Both the position numbers and the translations under genes were made by a program. This document shows positions 53,533 to 62,489 of a DNA stretch of 64,000 nucleotides, one piece after another (position 1 is the stretch's first letter; every line of letters starts with the position of its first letter). The DNA is taken from NCBI RefSeq assembly GCF_000429005.1, contig NZ_AUBA01000014.1, positions 1 through 64,000 on the forward strand, written 5' to 3'. The notes below the pieces were generated by a model. That model saw only the letters and a program-made list of their open reading frames with translations, was not told where the DNA came from and ran no database searches. The DNA comes from Novosphingobium acidiphilum DSM 19966. Its GTDB lineage: Bacteria > Pseudomonadota > Alphaproteobacteria > Sphingomonadales > Sphingomonadaceae.

Positions 53533-54769
53533 TCACGCTGCCATTGCCGACCCGGTCCCAGCCCGCATCGCCGGGCTGGATTTTGTGCGCGCGGTCGCGC
53601 TGCTGGGTATCCTGACGATCAATGTGACAGGGTTCTGGGGTCCGGCGATGGCCACATTCAGCCCGCATCTGCCCCGCGCAGAACCGGGCGGCGACTTGTG
53701 GTTCCTGATCGCCTTTGTCCTGTTCGAGGGCAAGATGCGCGCGCTATTCACCCTGCTGTTCGGCGCCAGCCTGCTGCTGTTTGTCGACGCAGCCGACCGG
53801 CGCGGGCATTGGGGCCCTGGGATACAGGCGCGGCGCCTGATCTGGCTGGCGGTGTTCGGCTATGCCCATTATCTGCTGTTCTGGTGGGGCGACATCCTGT
53901 TTCCTTATGCGCTGTGCGGGCTTGGCGCGCTGCTGCTGTGCCGTTTGCCGGCCATGCCGCTGCTGATCGGCGGGCTGGCGCTGTTTGTGGTCAGCCACGG
54001 GCTCGATGCGATCGGGGTGATCCAGGGCATATGCGCCGAACAGGCGGTGCTGGCAGGCCACGGCCTGGCTGCCGATCGCACCGACGAGGCATCGATGATG
54101 GTGCGGATTGCCGACTCGATCGCCGAAGACCGGCACATCCTGGCCGCATCGTTCGGTGCGGCGCTTCGCCTGCGGCTTGAAACCGCCCCGTGGCGGCCGT
54201 TTCAGACCATGGCATCGATCTTTACCGAGACCATGCCGCTGATGCTGATCGGCATGGCGCTGCATCGCACCGGACTGTGGCGCGGGGCGTGGAGCCGCAG
54301 GACCTTGTGGCAGATCGCCGGCTGGGGCATCGGACTTGGCGGGTCGATCACCATGGGGCTGGCCTGGTGGATCGATGCGCACGGATTTCCCCCGCGCGCG
54401 ATGTTCGGGGTGATCGAAAATCTGACCGCGCTGCCGCATCTGGCGATGGCGCTGGGCTATGCCGCGGCGCTGATGCTGGCCTGGCCGCACCTGGCGACAA
54501 CGGCGGCCGGCCGGACCATGGCGGCCACCGGGCGCACAGCCTTTACCAATTATCTTGGCACCACCATGCTGATGACCGCGCTGTTTTCGGGTTGGGGGCT
54601 GGGCCTTGGCACGTGGACGGGGCGCGGCTGGGTGCCGCTGTTCATCCCGCTGGGCTGGGCGGCGATGCTGGCCTGGCCCGGCTGGTGGCTGGCACGCCAT
54701 CGCCAGGGCCCGTTCGAGGCGGTCTGGCGGCGGTTGACCTGGCTTGGCGTGGCGCCAAGCAAATCTTAA
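53516..54769 (+). CDS. DUF418-family membrane protein
   Basis: 417 residues with eight or more hydrophobic helices. The family opening RIAGLDFVRAVALLGILTIN and the C-terminal RTAFTNYLGTTMLMTALF are typical of DUF418. The TTG start overlaps the preceding gene by 17 bases and lacks a clear ribosome binding site, so it is probably translationally coupled. The function of DUF418 is unknown; some members sit near acyltransferases. Confidence 0.85.
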   Translation: MSPTTDHAAIADPVPARIAGLDFVRAVALLGILTINVTGFWGPAMATFSPHLPRAEPGGDLWFLIAFVLFEGKMRALFTLLFGASLLLFVDAADRRGHWGPGIQARRLIWLAVFGYAHYLLFWWGDILFPYALCGLGALLLCRLPAMPLLIGGLALFVVSHGLDAIGVIQGICAEQAVLAGHGLAADRTDEASMMVRIADSIAEDRHILAASFGAALRLRLETAPWRPFQTMASIFTETMPLMLIGMALHRTGLWRGAWSRRTLWQIAGWGIGLGGSITMGLAWWIDAHGFPPRAMFGVIENLTALPHLAMALGYAAALMLAWPHLATTAAGRTMAATGRTAFTNYLGTTMLMTALFSGWGLGLGTWTGRGWVPLFIPLGWAAMLAWPGWWLARHRQGPFEAVWRRLTWLGVAPSKS

Positions 54770-54845
54770 CCATGCCGATCAACCGATCTGCACCCCGGTT
54801 CGGGCTATGCGGGTCTGGTCGCGTGTGACGAAAGGACCAAAGGCA

Positions 54846-55541
54846 ATGGCCGCTGTGCCGCCGGGATGGCGCAAATGGACCAGGCGCCGCCTGCCGCTGG
54901 TGGCCGCCGGCGTGGTGGTTGCGGGTCTGTTGGCGCTGCTGTTGTTGCACATGGTCATGGATCTGGCGCTGGCGGTGTTTGACCAGCCATCGCCCCCCCC
55001 TGCACCGGCGATGGCCAGCGTGGCGCCGCCTGCAAAGGCGGCCGCGCCTGCCGCGCCGCGCGCCGATGGCCCGTTCGTGGTCCGTTCGATCCTGTCGATT
55101 CCCGGCCCGATCAAATTCGGGCAGTTTTATTGGGACGAGACCAGGGGTGAACCCGGCCCGGTCGTGATCACGGTGGATCTGACCGCGCGGGTGCTGTCGG
55201 TGTTCGAAAACGGCCACGAGGTGGGTGCTGCCGCGATTCTCAAGGGCTATGGCGACAAGCCCACGCCTCTTGGCGTGTTCCCGATCACCCAAAAGGATGC
55301 CAGGCACGTGTCCAGCATCTATGATGCGCCGATGCCGTGGATGTTGCGCCTGACCAACGACGGCGTGTCGATCCATGGCAGCAAAGTCCAGGCGGGCTAT
55401 GCCACCAATGGCTGTATCGGCGTACCCGATGCCTTTGCCGCCAAGCTGTTCGGCGTGGCGCATCTGGGTGACCGGGTGATCATCACCGATGGCAAACAGC
55501 TGAAGCTGGGCGATCCGATCGTGACACCTGCCAAAGGCTGA
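54846..55541 (+). CDS. L,D-transpeptidase (YkuD family)
   Basis: 231 residues with the ATG at 54846 behind AAAGGC. One transmembrane helix near 17-37 anchors a periplasmic YkuD domain. The catalytic segment has His in SIHGSKVQ and Cys in ATNGCIGVPD, the standard HxxGx(n)C pattern. L,D-transpeptidases form 3-3 crosslinks or attach proteins to peptidoglycan. It follows DUF418 and the SPOR gene, a cell-envelope neighbourhood, and is convergent with an SDR gene. Confidence 0.93.
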   Translation: MAAVPPGWRKWTRRRLPLVAAGVVVAGLLALLLLHMVMDLALAVFDQPSPPPAPAMASVAPPAKAAAPAAPRADGPFVVRSILSIPGPIKFGQFYWDETRGEPGPVVITVDLTARVLSVFENGHEVGAAAILKGYGDKPTPLGVFPITQKDARHVSSIYDAPMPWMLRLTNDGVSIHGSKVQAGYATNGCIGVPDAFAAKLFGVAHLGDRVIITDGKQLKLGDPIVTPAKG

Positions 55542-55580
55542 CGCTGCAGCCTTTTCCCGGCTGGATGCGCTGCAGGACGG

Positions 55581-56375
55581 TTATGCCAGCCCCCTGTCCA
55601 CGTTCATGCGCGATGCATCGCCGATCTGGCTTCCCCCATCGACATCGAGGATCGTGCCCGTGATATAGGCCGCAGCCTGGCTCGACAGGAACACCGCTGC
55701 TTCGGCGATTTCGGCGCATGTGCCCCAGCGTTTCATCGCGATACGGTCATAATGCGCCTGGCGCGTCGCTGGGTCGGGCGCCAGCCGCACCATCCCCTCG
55801 GTGTCGGCGATCGGCCCCGGCGAAATGCCGTTGACCCGCACCAGCGGACCCCATTCCAGCGCAAGCACCCGCACCAGCTGGTTGATGCCGGCCTTGGCCG
55901 CGCAGGCATGGGCCTGCATCGCCATGGCATTGACCGCCTGGCCTGCGGTGATCGCAATCAACGAAGCGCGATCGGCCAGCAGATCGTGACAGCCGCGAAA
56001 CACGTTGAAGGTGCCGACCAGATCGATATCCACCACCGCCTTGAACGCATTGGCCGACATGCCGAGCACCGGTGCCAGGAAATTGCCGGCAGCCCCCGAC
56101 ACCACGATATCGAACGCGCCCAGTTCACCCCGCACTTCGTCCATGGCGCCGCGAATTGCGCCGAAATCGCGCACATCGGCGGTCCGCCAGATCGCGCCAT
56201 GGCCGATCTGTGCGGCAGCGGCGGCCGCTTTTTCGGGATTGCGGCCCAGCACGGCCACCGTGGCGCCCAGTTCGGCAAAGCGTTTGGCAATACCCAGATT
56301 GATGCCGCTGGTGCCGCCGGCAATGAACGCGACTTTGCCGGCCAGAAGATTGTCGCGAAACGGGGACTGTTCCAT
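55581..56375 (-). CDS. SDR oxidoreductase, 2,4-dienoyl-CoA reductase-like
   Basis: 264 residues. NAD(P) motif GGTSGINLGIAKRF and the NNAG-equivalent SGAAGNFL are present. The usual YxxxK is missing its Tyr: the segment is HACAAKAG, as in peroxisomal 2,4-dienoyl-CoA reductases (AGSAKAA). It ends DVDGGSQIGDASRM. It probably handles unsaturated acyl-CoA intermediates. It follows the neighbouring SDR by 11 bases in one operon. Confidence 0.9.
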   Translation of the reverse strand: MEQSPFRDNLLAGKVAFIAGGTSGINLGIAKRFAELGATVAVLGRNPEKAAAAAAQIGHGAIWRTADVRDFGAIRGAMDEVRGELGAFDIVVSGAAGNFLAPVLGMSANAFKAVVDIDLVGTFNVFRGCHDLLADRASLIAITAGQAVNAMAMQAHACAAKAGINQLVRVLALEWGPLVRVNGISPGPIADTEGMVRLAPDPATRQAHYDRIAMKRWGTCAEIAEAAVFLSSQAAAYITGTILDVDGGSQIGDASRMNVDRGLA

Positions 56376-56386
56376 TGGTGTACCTT

Positions 56387-57169
56387 TCAGCGCGGGGCCA
56401 TGCGGATACCGCCGTCGAGCCGGATCGCCTGCCCGTTGAAATAGGCATTGCGCACCAGTTCCAGCGCCAGACTGGCATATTCGTCGGGTCGACCCAACCG
56501 TTTGGGAAAGGGGACCGAGGCATTCAGCCCGTCGAGCACCTTTTGCGGCAGGCGGCCCAGCAGCGGAGTGCCGAAAATGCCCGGCATGATCGCGTTCACG
56601 CGAATCCCGAAATCCATCAGATCGCGCGCCATCGGCAGCACCAGGCCATTCACCCCTGCCTTCAGCGAACCATAGGCAACCTGGCCGATCTGGGCGTCCT
56701 GCGCGGCGACCGAGGCGGTCAGCACGATCGTGCCGCGTTCGCCGTCATCCAGCGGATCGGTCGCGGCCATGCCAAGCGCGGACAACGACGCCACGCGATA
56801 GCTGGCGATCAGGATGCCCTGCGCGGCAAATTCGTAATCCTGCGTCGACAGCCGGGTCAATTCGCCGGTTTCGCGGTTTCGACCCACGGTCTTGCCCTTG
56901 CGATTGGCCATCGCGCAGTGGACCAGCACGCGTTCCTGGCCATGCGCGGCGCGCGCCGCGGCAAAGCCGTCGACCACCGACTGTTCGCTCATGATATCGA
57001 CATGGACAAACTGCCCGCCGATCGCGGTGGCGACCTCGGTGCCCAGGTCGTCGTTGATATCGAATATCGTCACGCGTGCCCCGGCTGCCGCCAGCGCCTC
57101 GGCCGTGGCACGTCCCAGACCCGAGGCGCCGCCGGTGACCACTGCGGCGATGGTTGAATCGATCTGCAT
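56387..57169 (-). CDS. SDR 3-hydroxyacyl-CoA dehydrogenase-like (HSD17B10 type)
   Basis: 260 residues. TGGASGLGRATAEAL and the catalytic YGSLKAGV (YxxxK) are intact. HSD17B10-like enzymes oxidise 3-hydroxyacyl-CoA and hydroxysteroids. The ATG at 57169 follows GGGAGAG and is preceded by the palindrome at 57182-57197. The pair with the dienoyl-CoA reductase-like SDR suggests beta-oxidation of an unsaturated or cyclic lipid. Confidence 0.9.
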   Translation of the reverse strand: MQIDSTIAAVVTGGASGLGRATAEALAAAGARVTIFDINDDLGTEVATAIGGQFVHVDIMSEQSVVDGFAAARAAHGQERVLVHCAMANRKGKTVGRNRETGELTRLSTQDYEFAAQGILIASYRVASLSALGMAATDPLDDGERGTIVLTASVAAQDAQIGQVAYGSLKAGVNGLVLPMARDLMDFGIRVNAIMPGIFGTPLLGRLPQKVLDGLNASVPFPKRLGRPDEYASLALELVRNAYFNGQAIRLDGGIRMAPR

Positions 57170-57181
57170 CCCATCTCTCCC

Positions 57182-57197
57182 TTAATCAATCGATTAA
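57182..57197. promoter_or_regulatory. Palindromic operator upstream of the two-SDR operon
   Basis: TTAATCAATCGATTAA, 12 bases upstream of the SDR ATG at 57169, overlapping the leader. Read in the gene's direction with flanks it gives CTTTAATCGATTGATTAAGG, matching the site at 9917-9932 at 18 of 20 positions. A shared repressor is inferred. Confidence 0.65.
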
Positions 57198-57317
57198 AGC
57201 GAGCGATGGCCGGTGGCAAGAGCCAGGGCCCGGACCCTGGCCTTCCTCAAGGCCAAACAAGATGGGCTGGGCCTTTTACAGGGTAACCCCACAGGCTGCG
57301 CAATGTGTCTGCGCCGC

Positions 57318-58049
57318 TTAAAGCAGATCGAAGCCGTCGCCCAGCAGGCCCTTCAGCTTGTCCAGCGCCTGTGCCTTCAACTGGTGCACACGCGGCACGC
57401 TGACCTCGAGCACACCGGCAATTTCGGCCAGGTTCAGTTCCTCGACAAAATAAAGCTGGATGACCATTTGCAGCCGTTCGGGCAGCGCCGCGATCGCATC
57501 GGTGACCAGATGACGCGTTTCCTCGTCGGCAATCATGGTAAAGCTGTCGGGCCGGTCATCGGCAAAGGCCATCGAGCTGTCGGAATAGGCATCGTCGATC
57601 GGTTCAAAACGCAGCGGTTCGGCGGCCGCGCGCAGATTGCCAAGATCCGACAGGGTCACCCCCATCGCTTCGGCCAGTTCGCTTTCGGTCGGTTGGCGAC
57701 CCAGCAGCGTCGCCAGGCTTTCGGTCTGATCGCGCAAGGTGCGGCGGCGGTCCGAGGCCGAGCGTGACATCGGCGCGGTGCGCCGGATCAGATCGACCAT
57801 CGCGCCGCGCACGCGCAATTTGGCATAGGCGGCAAAGCCGTCCTCGGTCTGTCCGGTGTGTTTCTGCGCGCATTCGGTCAATGCCACCAGGCCCGCCTGG
57901 ATCAGGTCATCGACCTCGATCCCGGCGCGCCCCGAGCCATGGGCGTGCCACGCCAGACGCCGGACCATGGGCAGAAAGCGGCGGATACGATCGGCGGTAT
58001 CATCGCGATAGGCGCGCGCCGCGCCAAAGCTGCGGTGATGAAGGTTCAT
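57318..58049 (-). CDS. fliA: Flagellar sigma factor FliA (sigma-28)
   Basis: 243 residues of the FliA/WhiG family. Region 2 starts at EVDDLIQAGLVALTECA, region 3 follows, and region 4 contains LPERLQMVIQLYFVEELNL and the helix-turn-helix ending SVPRVHQLKAQALDKLK. It activates late flagellar genes; the antisigma factor FlgM is encoded 3.5 kb away. The ATG overlaps the flhA stop by four bases (ATGA). Confidence 0.96.
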   Translation of the reverse strand: MNLHHRSFGAARAYRDDTADRIRRFLPMVRRLAWHAHGSGRAGIEVDDLIQAGLVALTECAQKHTGQTEDGFAAYAKLRVRGAMVDLIRRTAPMSRSASDRRRTLRDQTESLATLLGRQPTESELAEAMGVTLSDLGNLRAAAEPLRFEPIDDAYSDSSMAFADDRPDSFTMIADEETRHLVTDAIAALPERLQMVIQLYFVEELNLAEIAGVLEVSVPRVHQLKAQALDKLKGLLGDGFDLL

Positions 58050-60202
58050 GCGGCAAGTCCTTCGGGTTGCGGCATCCGGGGGGCCGGGTTTGCGCTTGCG
58101 CCGCCGGTCTGGTCGGTCAGTGCGGGCGGGGGGGGAGCGGCATTGGCCTCGCCACCGATCACCGCGATCACTTCGATCGGCTGGCTTTGCGGCAGTTCGG
58201 AAATTGACAGGACCACGCAGGCGGGTGCGCGGAACCGCAGCGCAGCCGACAGCGTGCGCCGCGCGCGCGGCTGCACGATCAGCGCAGGCGGGATCGCGCC
58301 GGGGCCGCGTTCGGTGATGATTGCGGCGATGCGTTCGCCAAGGCCGCGCGCCAGATCGGGCTCGATCACGGGCAGTCCGCTGACCGGGTCCTGCATCCCC
58401 TGGACAATCATCGCCTCAAGCCCGGCCTCAAGCGTGATCACCGGCAATCGGTCATACGCGCTGCACACGCGGCCAACGATCATAGGTCCCAGTTCGGCGC
58501 GCAGGATATCGACCAACCGGTCGTGATCGGTGGTCTGCTGCACCGCCTGGCCCAGGGCCGCCAGGATTGGCAGCGGATGCGCGATGCTGACCCCGTCCTC
58601 AAGCAATGCCCGCAGGATGCGCGTGATCGCGCCCAGCGACAGCGGATTGGGATGGACCGTGTCGACCAGACCGGCCGAACGTTGCCGCACCCCTTCAAGA
58701 ATGGCGCGCACTTCGTCGGGTCCAAGCATGGCCTGTGGCCGTTCGCCCAGCACCTGGTTCAAATGCGTGGCGATCACCGTGCCGGCATCGACCGTCAGAT
58801 AGCCTTCGGCGATCGCGGCATCGCGGCTGGCCGGATCGATCCACAACGCGGGACAGCCAAAACTGGGATCGGTGGTCGGCTCTCCGCGCAACAGGTTGCC
58901 CGGACGCGCTTCGCCCGCGTTGATCGCCAGAATGCGGTCCGGCCGCACCGTGGACCCGCCGATTTTTACCCCGCCCAGCATGATGCGGTATTCGTTGGGC
59001 GGCAGTTCAAGCGAATCGCGCACACGGAAATGCGGCACGATAAACCCGCAGGCCTGGCTCAACTGTTTGCGCACGCCGGTGATCCGCGCGACCAGCGGCG
59101 ATCCACGATTGACGTCGACCAGATGCACCAGGCCATAGCCAAGCTCGATCGTCACCAGTGTGTGATCCGACACTTCATCAAGCATGATGCGCGATGGGTC
59201 AGGCGGCGCATCGGGTGCCGGGGCATCGGCCACCTTCTGCCGCTCTGCGCGCTTTTTCAGATTCCACCACAGCCATCCGGCCATCGCCGCAGCGGGCAGG
59301 AACACCGTCTGCGGCATTGCCGGGATCATGCCGATCGCGGCCAGAATCACCGCCACCGGCAGCCAGGTCGAAGGCGCGGCGAATTGTCCGCCGATCTGCC
59401 CGGCCAGGTCGCGGCTGTCGGCCACGCGCGTCACGATCACCGCCGCCGCGATCGACAGCAACAACGAGGGCACTTGCGCAACCAGCGCATCGCCCACCGC
59501 CAGCGTCACGTATTTCTGCGCGGCGTCGGCGGCGGTCAGTCCGTGGCTGAGCATGCCAAGGCAGAACCCGGCAATTATGTTCACGCCCAGGATCAGAACC
59601 GCGGCAATCGCATCGCCTTTGACGAATTTGCTCGCACCATCCATCGAGCCATAGAAATCGGCCTCGGTCGAAACCTCGCGGCGGCGCTGTTTGGCCTCCG
59701 ACGCGTTGATCAGTCCGGCGGCAAGATCGGCATCGATCGCCATCTGCTTGCCCGGCAGGGCATCGAGCGTGAAGCGCGCCGAGACTTCGGATACGCGGCC
59801 AGCACCCTTGGTCACCACCACCATGTTGATGATCATCAAGATCATGAACACGAACAGACCGACCGCGAAATTGCCGCCGATCAGGAAGGCGCCAAAGCTT
59901 TCGATGACATGCCCGGCCGCCGCGCCGCCATTGTGGCCATGCACCAGCACGACGCGGGTGGATGCGACGTTGAGCGACAGGCGCAGCAGCGTGGCAAACA
60001 GCAGGACCGAGGGAAACGACGAAAAATCGAGCGGCTTTTCCGCGTTCATGGCCGCCATCAGCACCGCCACCGACAGCGCGATGTTGAACACGAAAAACAC
60101 GTCGAGCATCATCGCCGGGATCGGGATGACCATCAGCGCGATCAGGGTCAGGATACCGGCGGGCAACGCCAGCGCGCCAATATTGGCAAGCCGTTTGAAC
60201 AT
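58046..60202 (-). CDS. flhA: Flagellar type III export gate protein FlhA
   Basis: 718 residues: eight N-terminal transmembrane helices and a large cytosolic domain from about 330. The FHIPEP-family signature RFTLDALPGKQMAIDADL is present, and the opening helices (LALPAGILTLIALMVIPIP) match. It forms the export gate nonamer with FlhB/FliPQR. It is in an operon with the lytic transglycosylase (3-base gap) and fliA. Confidence 0.97.
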   Translation of the reverse strand: MFKRLANIGALALPAGILTLIALMVIPIPAMMLDVFFVFNIALSVAVLMAAMNAEKPLDFSSFPSVLLFATLLRLSLNVASTRVVLVHGHNGGAAAGHVIESFGAFLIGGNFAVGLFVFMILMIINMVVVTKGAGRVSEVSARFTLDALPGKQMAIDADLAAGLINASEAKQRRREVSTEADFYGSMDGASKFVKGDAIAAVLILGVNIIAGFCLGMLSHGLTAADAAQKYVTLAVGDALVAQVPSLLLSIAAAVIVTRVADSRDLAGQIGGQFAAPSTWLPVAVILAAIGMIPAMPQTVFLPAAAMAGWLWWNLKKRAERQKVADAPAPDAPPDPSRIMLDEVSDHTLVTIELGYGLVHLVDVNRGSPLVARITGVRKQLSQACGFIVPHFRVRDSLELPPNEYRIMLGGVKIGGSTVRPDRILAINAGEARPGNLLRGEPTTDPSFGCPALWIDPASRDAAIAEGYLTVDAGTVIATHLNQVLGERPQAMLGPDEVRAILEGVRQRSAGLVDTVHPNPLSLGAITRILRALLEDGVSIAHPLPILAALGQAVQQTTDHDRLVDILRAELGPMIVGRVCSAYDRLPVITLEAGLEAMIVQGMQDPVSGLPVIEPDLARGLGERIAAIITERGPGAIPPALIVQPRARRTLSAALRFRAPACVVLSISELPQSQPIEVIAVIGGEANAAPPPPALTDQTGGASANPAPRMPQPEGLAA

Positions 60203-60205
60203 CGG

Positions 60206-61075
60206 TTACATCCCCAGCGCGCGGATGCGGCCATAGGCGGCGCGCACCGCCGCCGGCACTGCACCATCGCCCGCGTCGGCCAGACCGAACGCGGATTGCA
60301 GGGTATCGGCCATCGAGCTGCGCCCGGGCGCGGTGGATTGGGCCAGTGCGGCAAATTCGCGCGCGATCGGCCCGCCGGCAGGTTGCGGTGCTGCACCGGG
60401 TGTCGCCGGCGGCAAAACGCCCCCGCCGGGCCGCGCCGGAGGGGCAGAAGCCGCACCCCCGGCCATCGCCGTTTCGATACGGTTGCGCAGCTGCTCCATC
60501 ACTTCGCCCACGCTGCGCGGGGTAGAGCCGGAAAAGAATATCGCGTGATTGGCCGCGGCCGCCCTGGGCAGCAAGGCGGCCGCACTTTGGGTCGGATCGG
60601 CCGACAGTGCCGACAGAAACCGGGCCGAACCGTCGGGTCCCAGGAAATGCGCCAGATACAGCTCGGCATGATCGGGCTCGCGGCCAAGCACCCCATACAA
60701 AAAGGTGCGGTTGTCGCTGGCAAGTTCGCCCGCCATCATGGCCGACATCTGCGGATCATCACGCAGCGCCAGCCATTGTGCACGGGTTGCGGGATCCTGC
60801 GACGCGCCCGAGGGATCGAGGCCAAGCTCTGCACCATGGCGACCGAGCATTGTCATCCAGGTCGATCCGGTGAACTGGTACAGCCCGCGTGCGCTGGAGG
60901 TGCGCGCCTGTGCCGTTGGCACCAAACCGGATTCGAGCTTGGCCTGCGCCAGCAGATACTTGAAATCGACCCCGGTGGCCGCGGCCGCGCGCGCAATCGC
61001 GGCCTGCACCGGGCCTTGTGGGGCAACCGGCATTCCGCCAGAGGCCAAGGGCAGGGGGACCGGGACATCGGGCAT
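60206..61075 (-). CDS. Flagellar-cluster lytic transglycosylase (SLT fold)
   Basis: 289 residues. Goose-lysozyme-like SLT domain with the catalytic Glu in AKLESGLVPTA and the following SSARGLYQFTGSTW. The C-terminal half is Pro/Ala/Gly-rich. The enzyme may open peptidoglycan for the flagellar rod, a role filled by FlgJ or SltF in other alphaproteobacteria. It has no recognisable FlgJ rod-cap domain. No obvious signal peptide is seen, as expected if it uses the flagellar export path. Transcribed from the sigma-54 site at 61130. Confidence 0.88.
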   Translation of the reverse strand: MPDVPVPLPLASGGMPVAPQGPVQAAIARAAAATGVDFKYLLAQAKLESGLVPTAQARTSSARGLYQFTGSTWMTMLGRHGAELGLDPSGASQDPATRAQWLALRDDPQMSAMMAGELASDNRTFLYGVLGREPDHAELYLAHFLGPDGSARFLSALSADPTQSAAALLPRAAAANHAIFFSGSTPRSVGEVMEQLRNRIETAMAGGAASAPPARPGGGVLPPATPGAAPQPAGGPIAREFAALAQSTAPGRSSMADTLQSAFGLADAGDGAVPAAVRAAYGRIRALGM

Positions 61076-61129
61076 GCTGGCTGATCAACCTTTCCGGCGC
61101 GCGCACGGCGCGGCTCGGATCATTGTTCA

Positions 61130-61144
61130 GCAAGAGGCGTGCCA
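61130..61144 (-). promoter_or_regulatory. Sigma-54 promoter of the transglycosylase-flhA-fliA operon
   Basis: On minus: TGGCACGCCTCTTGC, a perfect TGGCACG-N4-TTGC match to the -24/-12 consensus. Its -12 GC lies about 56 bases before the transglycosylase ATG, leaving a ~43-base leader. rpoN is present in the window. Confidence 0.9.
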
Positions 61145-61188
61145 ATTTGACACTGTCGGGGACCTCGGTCGCGCGGCAGCGAACAAAT

Positions 61189-61569
61189 TCAGCGCAGGCG
61201 GCGAACGCGTGCCGCATCGACATTGGCGCGATACAGCGCTGGCTGGCCGGTCAAAGCGTCCAGCCGCGCCGAAACATTGGCGGCAATCAGATTGCGCACT
61301 TTGCGGTTGGTTTCGTTCAACCGTCGCGCCGCATCGAGCAGCCCCCGGCATTCCTCGTCAACAGCGTGCGCTCCTGTGTCTTCCAACCGGCCGCACAGCA
61401 CATTCTTGCGCACGGTGCAGCCAACGATCGAATCGACATCCAGAGCGGCCAGCGCGTGCCGCTCTGACTCCAGAACGGTCAGCATTTGCCGCAGGATTTC
61501 GCGCAGTTCGAACGGGTGCATCACGCCCGGCGCGGCGCCGGTTGCGTCGGGCATGGTTGCTGTAGCCAT
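61189..61569 (-). CDS. flgN: FlgN-like flagellar export chaperone
   Basis: 126 residues, predominantly helical, with the central segment ALDVDSIVGCTVRKNVL followed by ARRLNETNRKVRNLIAANV, fitting FlgN, chaperone of hook-associated proteins FlgK/FlgL. Its ATG overlaps the flgM stop as TAATG, and flgM-flgN is a classical pair. Assignment rests on context and helical pattern more than on strict motifs. Confidence 0.75.
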   Translation of the reverse strand: MATATMPDATGAAPGVMHPFELREILRQMLTVLESERHALAALDVDSIVGCTVRKNVLCGRLEDTGAHAVDEECRGLLDAARRLNETNRKVRNLIAANVSARLDALTGQPALYRANVDAARVRRLR

Positions 61570-61862
61570 TACGAAGCCTTCTGCAGCAGGGCGCCGGCGG
61601 CGATCATCGCATCGCTGATCTTGGCCGGGATCACCGGGTATGTTCCGTTCTGCACGGCCTGGCGGATCTCGGCGACCCGCGCCTGATCGACCGGAACCGG
61701 GCCGGCGTCTGTCGACAGGCTGGTTTCCACCTGGGGGGTGGCACTGGTTGCCGCGGGGGTTGGCGCAGGGTTCTGCCCCGGGACACTCTGCGTGGCAGGC
61801 TGAACGGGGTTAAGCTGCACCGCGCCAACCGGGCGCGACGCTCCGATTTCAAATGATGACAT
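61569..61862 (-). CDS. flgM: Anti-sigma-28 factor FlgM
   Basis: 97 residues: a disordered Pro/Thr-rich N-terminus and the conserved C-terminal sigma-28-binding helices VDQARVAEIRQAVQNGTYPV and KISDAMIAAG. It binds and silences FliA until exported through the hook. It is 111 bases downstream of flgA and coupled to flgN. Confidence 0.94.
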   Translation of the reverse strand: MSSFEIGASRPVGAVQLNPVQPATQSVPGQNPAPTPAATSATPQVETSLSTDAGPVPVDQARVAEIRQAVQNGTYPVIPAKISDAMIAAGALLQKAS

Positions 61863-61973
61863 GGCACGCTCCTGTCGGTTGCATCACAGCGAAGAACGGC
61901 AAGGCGGCAATGCAATTAAGCCATTCGGAAAAAATTTGCCGCAGCGGAGCATTTTTGCCGGGTCGGGCCGGAG

Positions 61974-62489
61974 CTATTCCACCCGCACCTCGACCAGACC
62001 GGGTCTTACGACTTGGGCCTGGAGCGGGTCGGACTTGGCCTGGGTGCGCACTTTAATCCATGCGCCCACCGCGCCCGATTCCAGTGCCTCGGCCGACTGC
62101 GACACGGAAAAACCGTCGCCGGTGATTGCCACCGTTACCGACTGGCCGCGCTCGATGACCGGACCAGCCGGGGTTGTGCGGGCCAGACCCGACATCGCGA
62201 CAAAAATGTGCCAGCCGCCCGGATCGGGGCATTCGACCAGGATGCTGGCATGAGCATCGCCGCGCCACGACAAGGCGAGCGGTGCCGCACAGGCTGCCAG
62301 CCGCAGACGCCGATCGACCGGGCGGGCCGCGCCGCCTGCGGCACCGATCGGTTGCCCGGTGAACGCGGCCACGTCGCGATCGATCGCGGCGGGATCGTGA
62401 AGACCCTCGGCATGGGCCGCAACCAGCGGCACGACGAGGGCGAACGGCAGCACCGCAAGACGGCGCATCGAAGCGTTTGGTGTCATCAT
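61974..62489 (-). CDS. flgA: Flagellar P-ring assembly chaperone FlgA
   Basis: 171 residues with a Sec signal peptide (MRRLAVLPFALVVPLVAAHA region). The SAF domain lies near the C-terminus (VIERGQSVTVAITGDGFSVS, GAVGAWIKVRTQ), and it ends in VVRPGLVEVRVE, characteristic of FlgA. It chaperones FlgI in the periplasm. The ATG overlaps the MotB-like stop by four bases. Confidence 0.93.
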   Translation of the reverse strand: MMTPNASMRRLAVLPFALVVPLVAAHAEGLHDPAAIDRDVAAFTGQPIGAAGGAARPVDRRLRLAACAAPLALSWRGDAHASILVECPDPGGWHIFVAMSGLARTTPAGPVIERGQSVTVAITGDGFSVSQSAEALESGAVGAWIKVRTQAKSDPLQAQVVRPGLVEVRVE

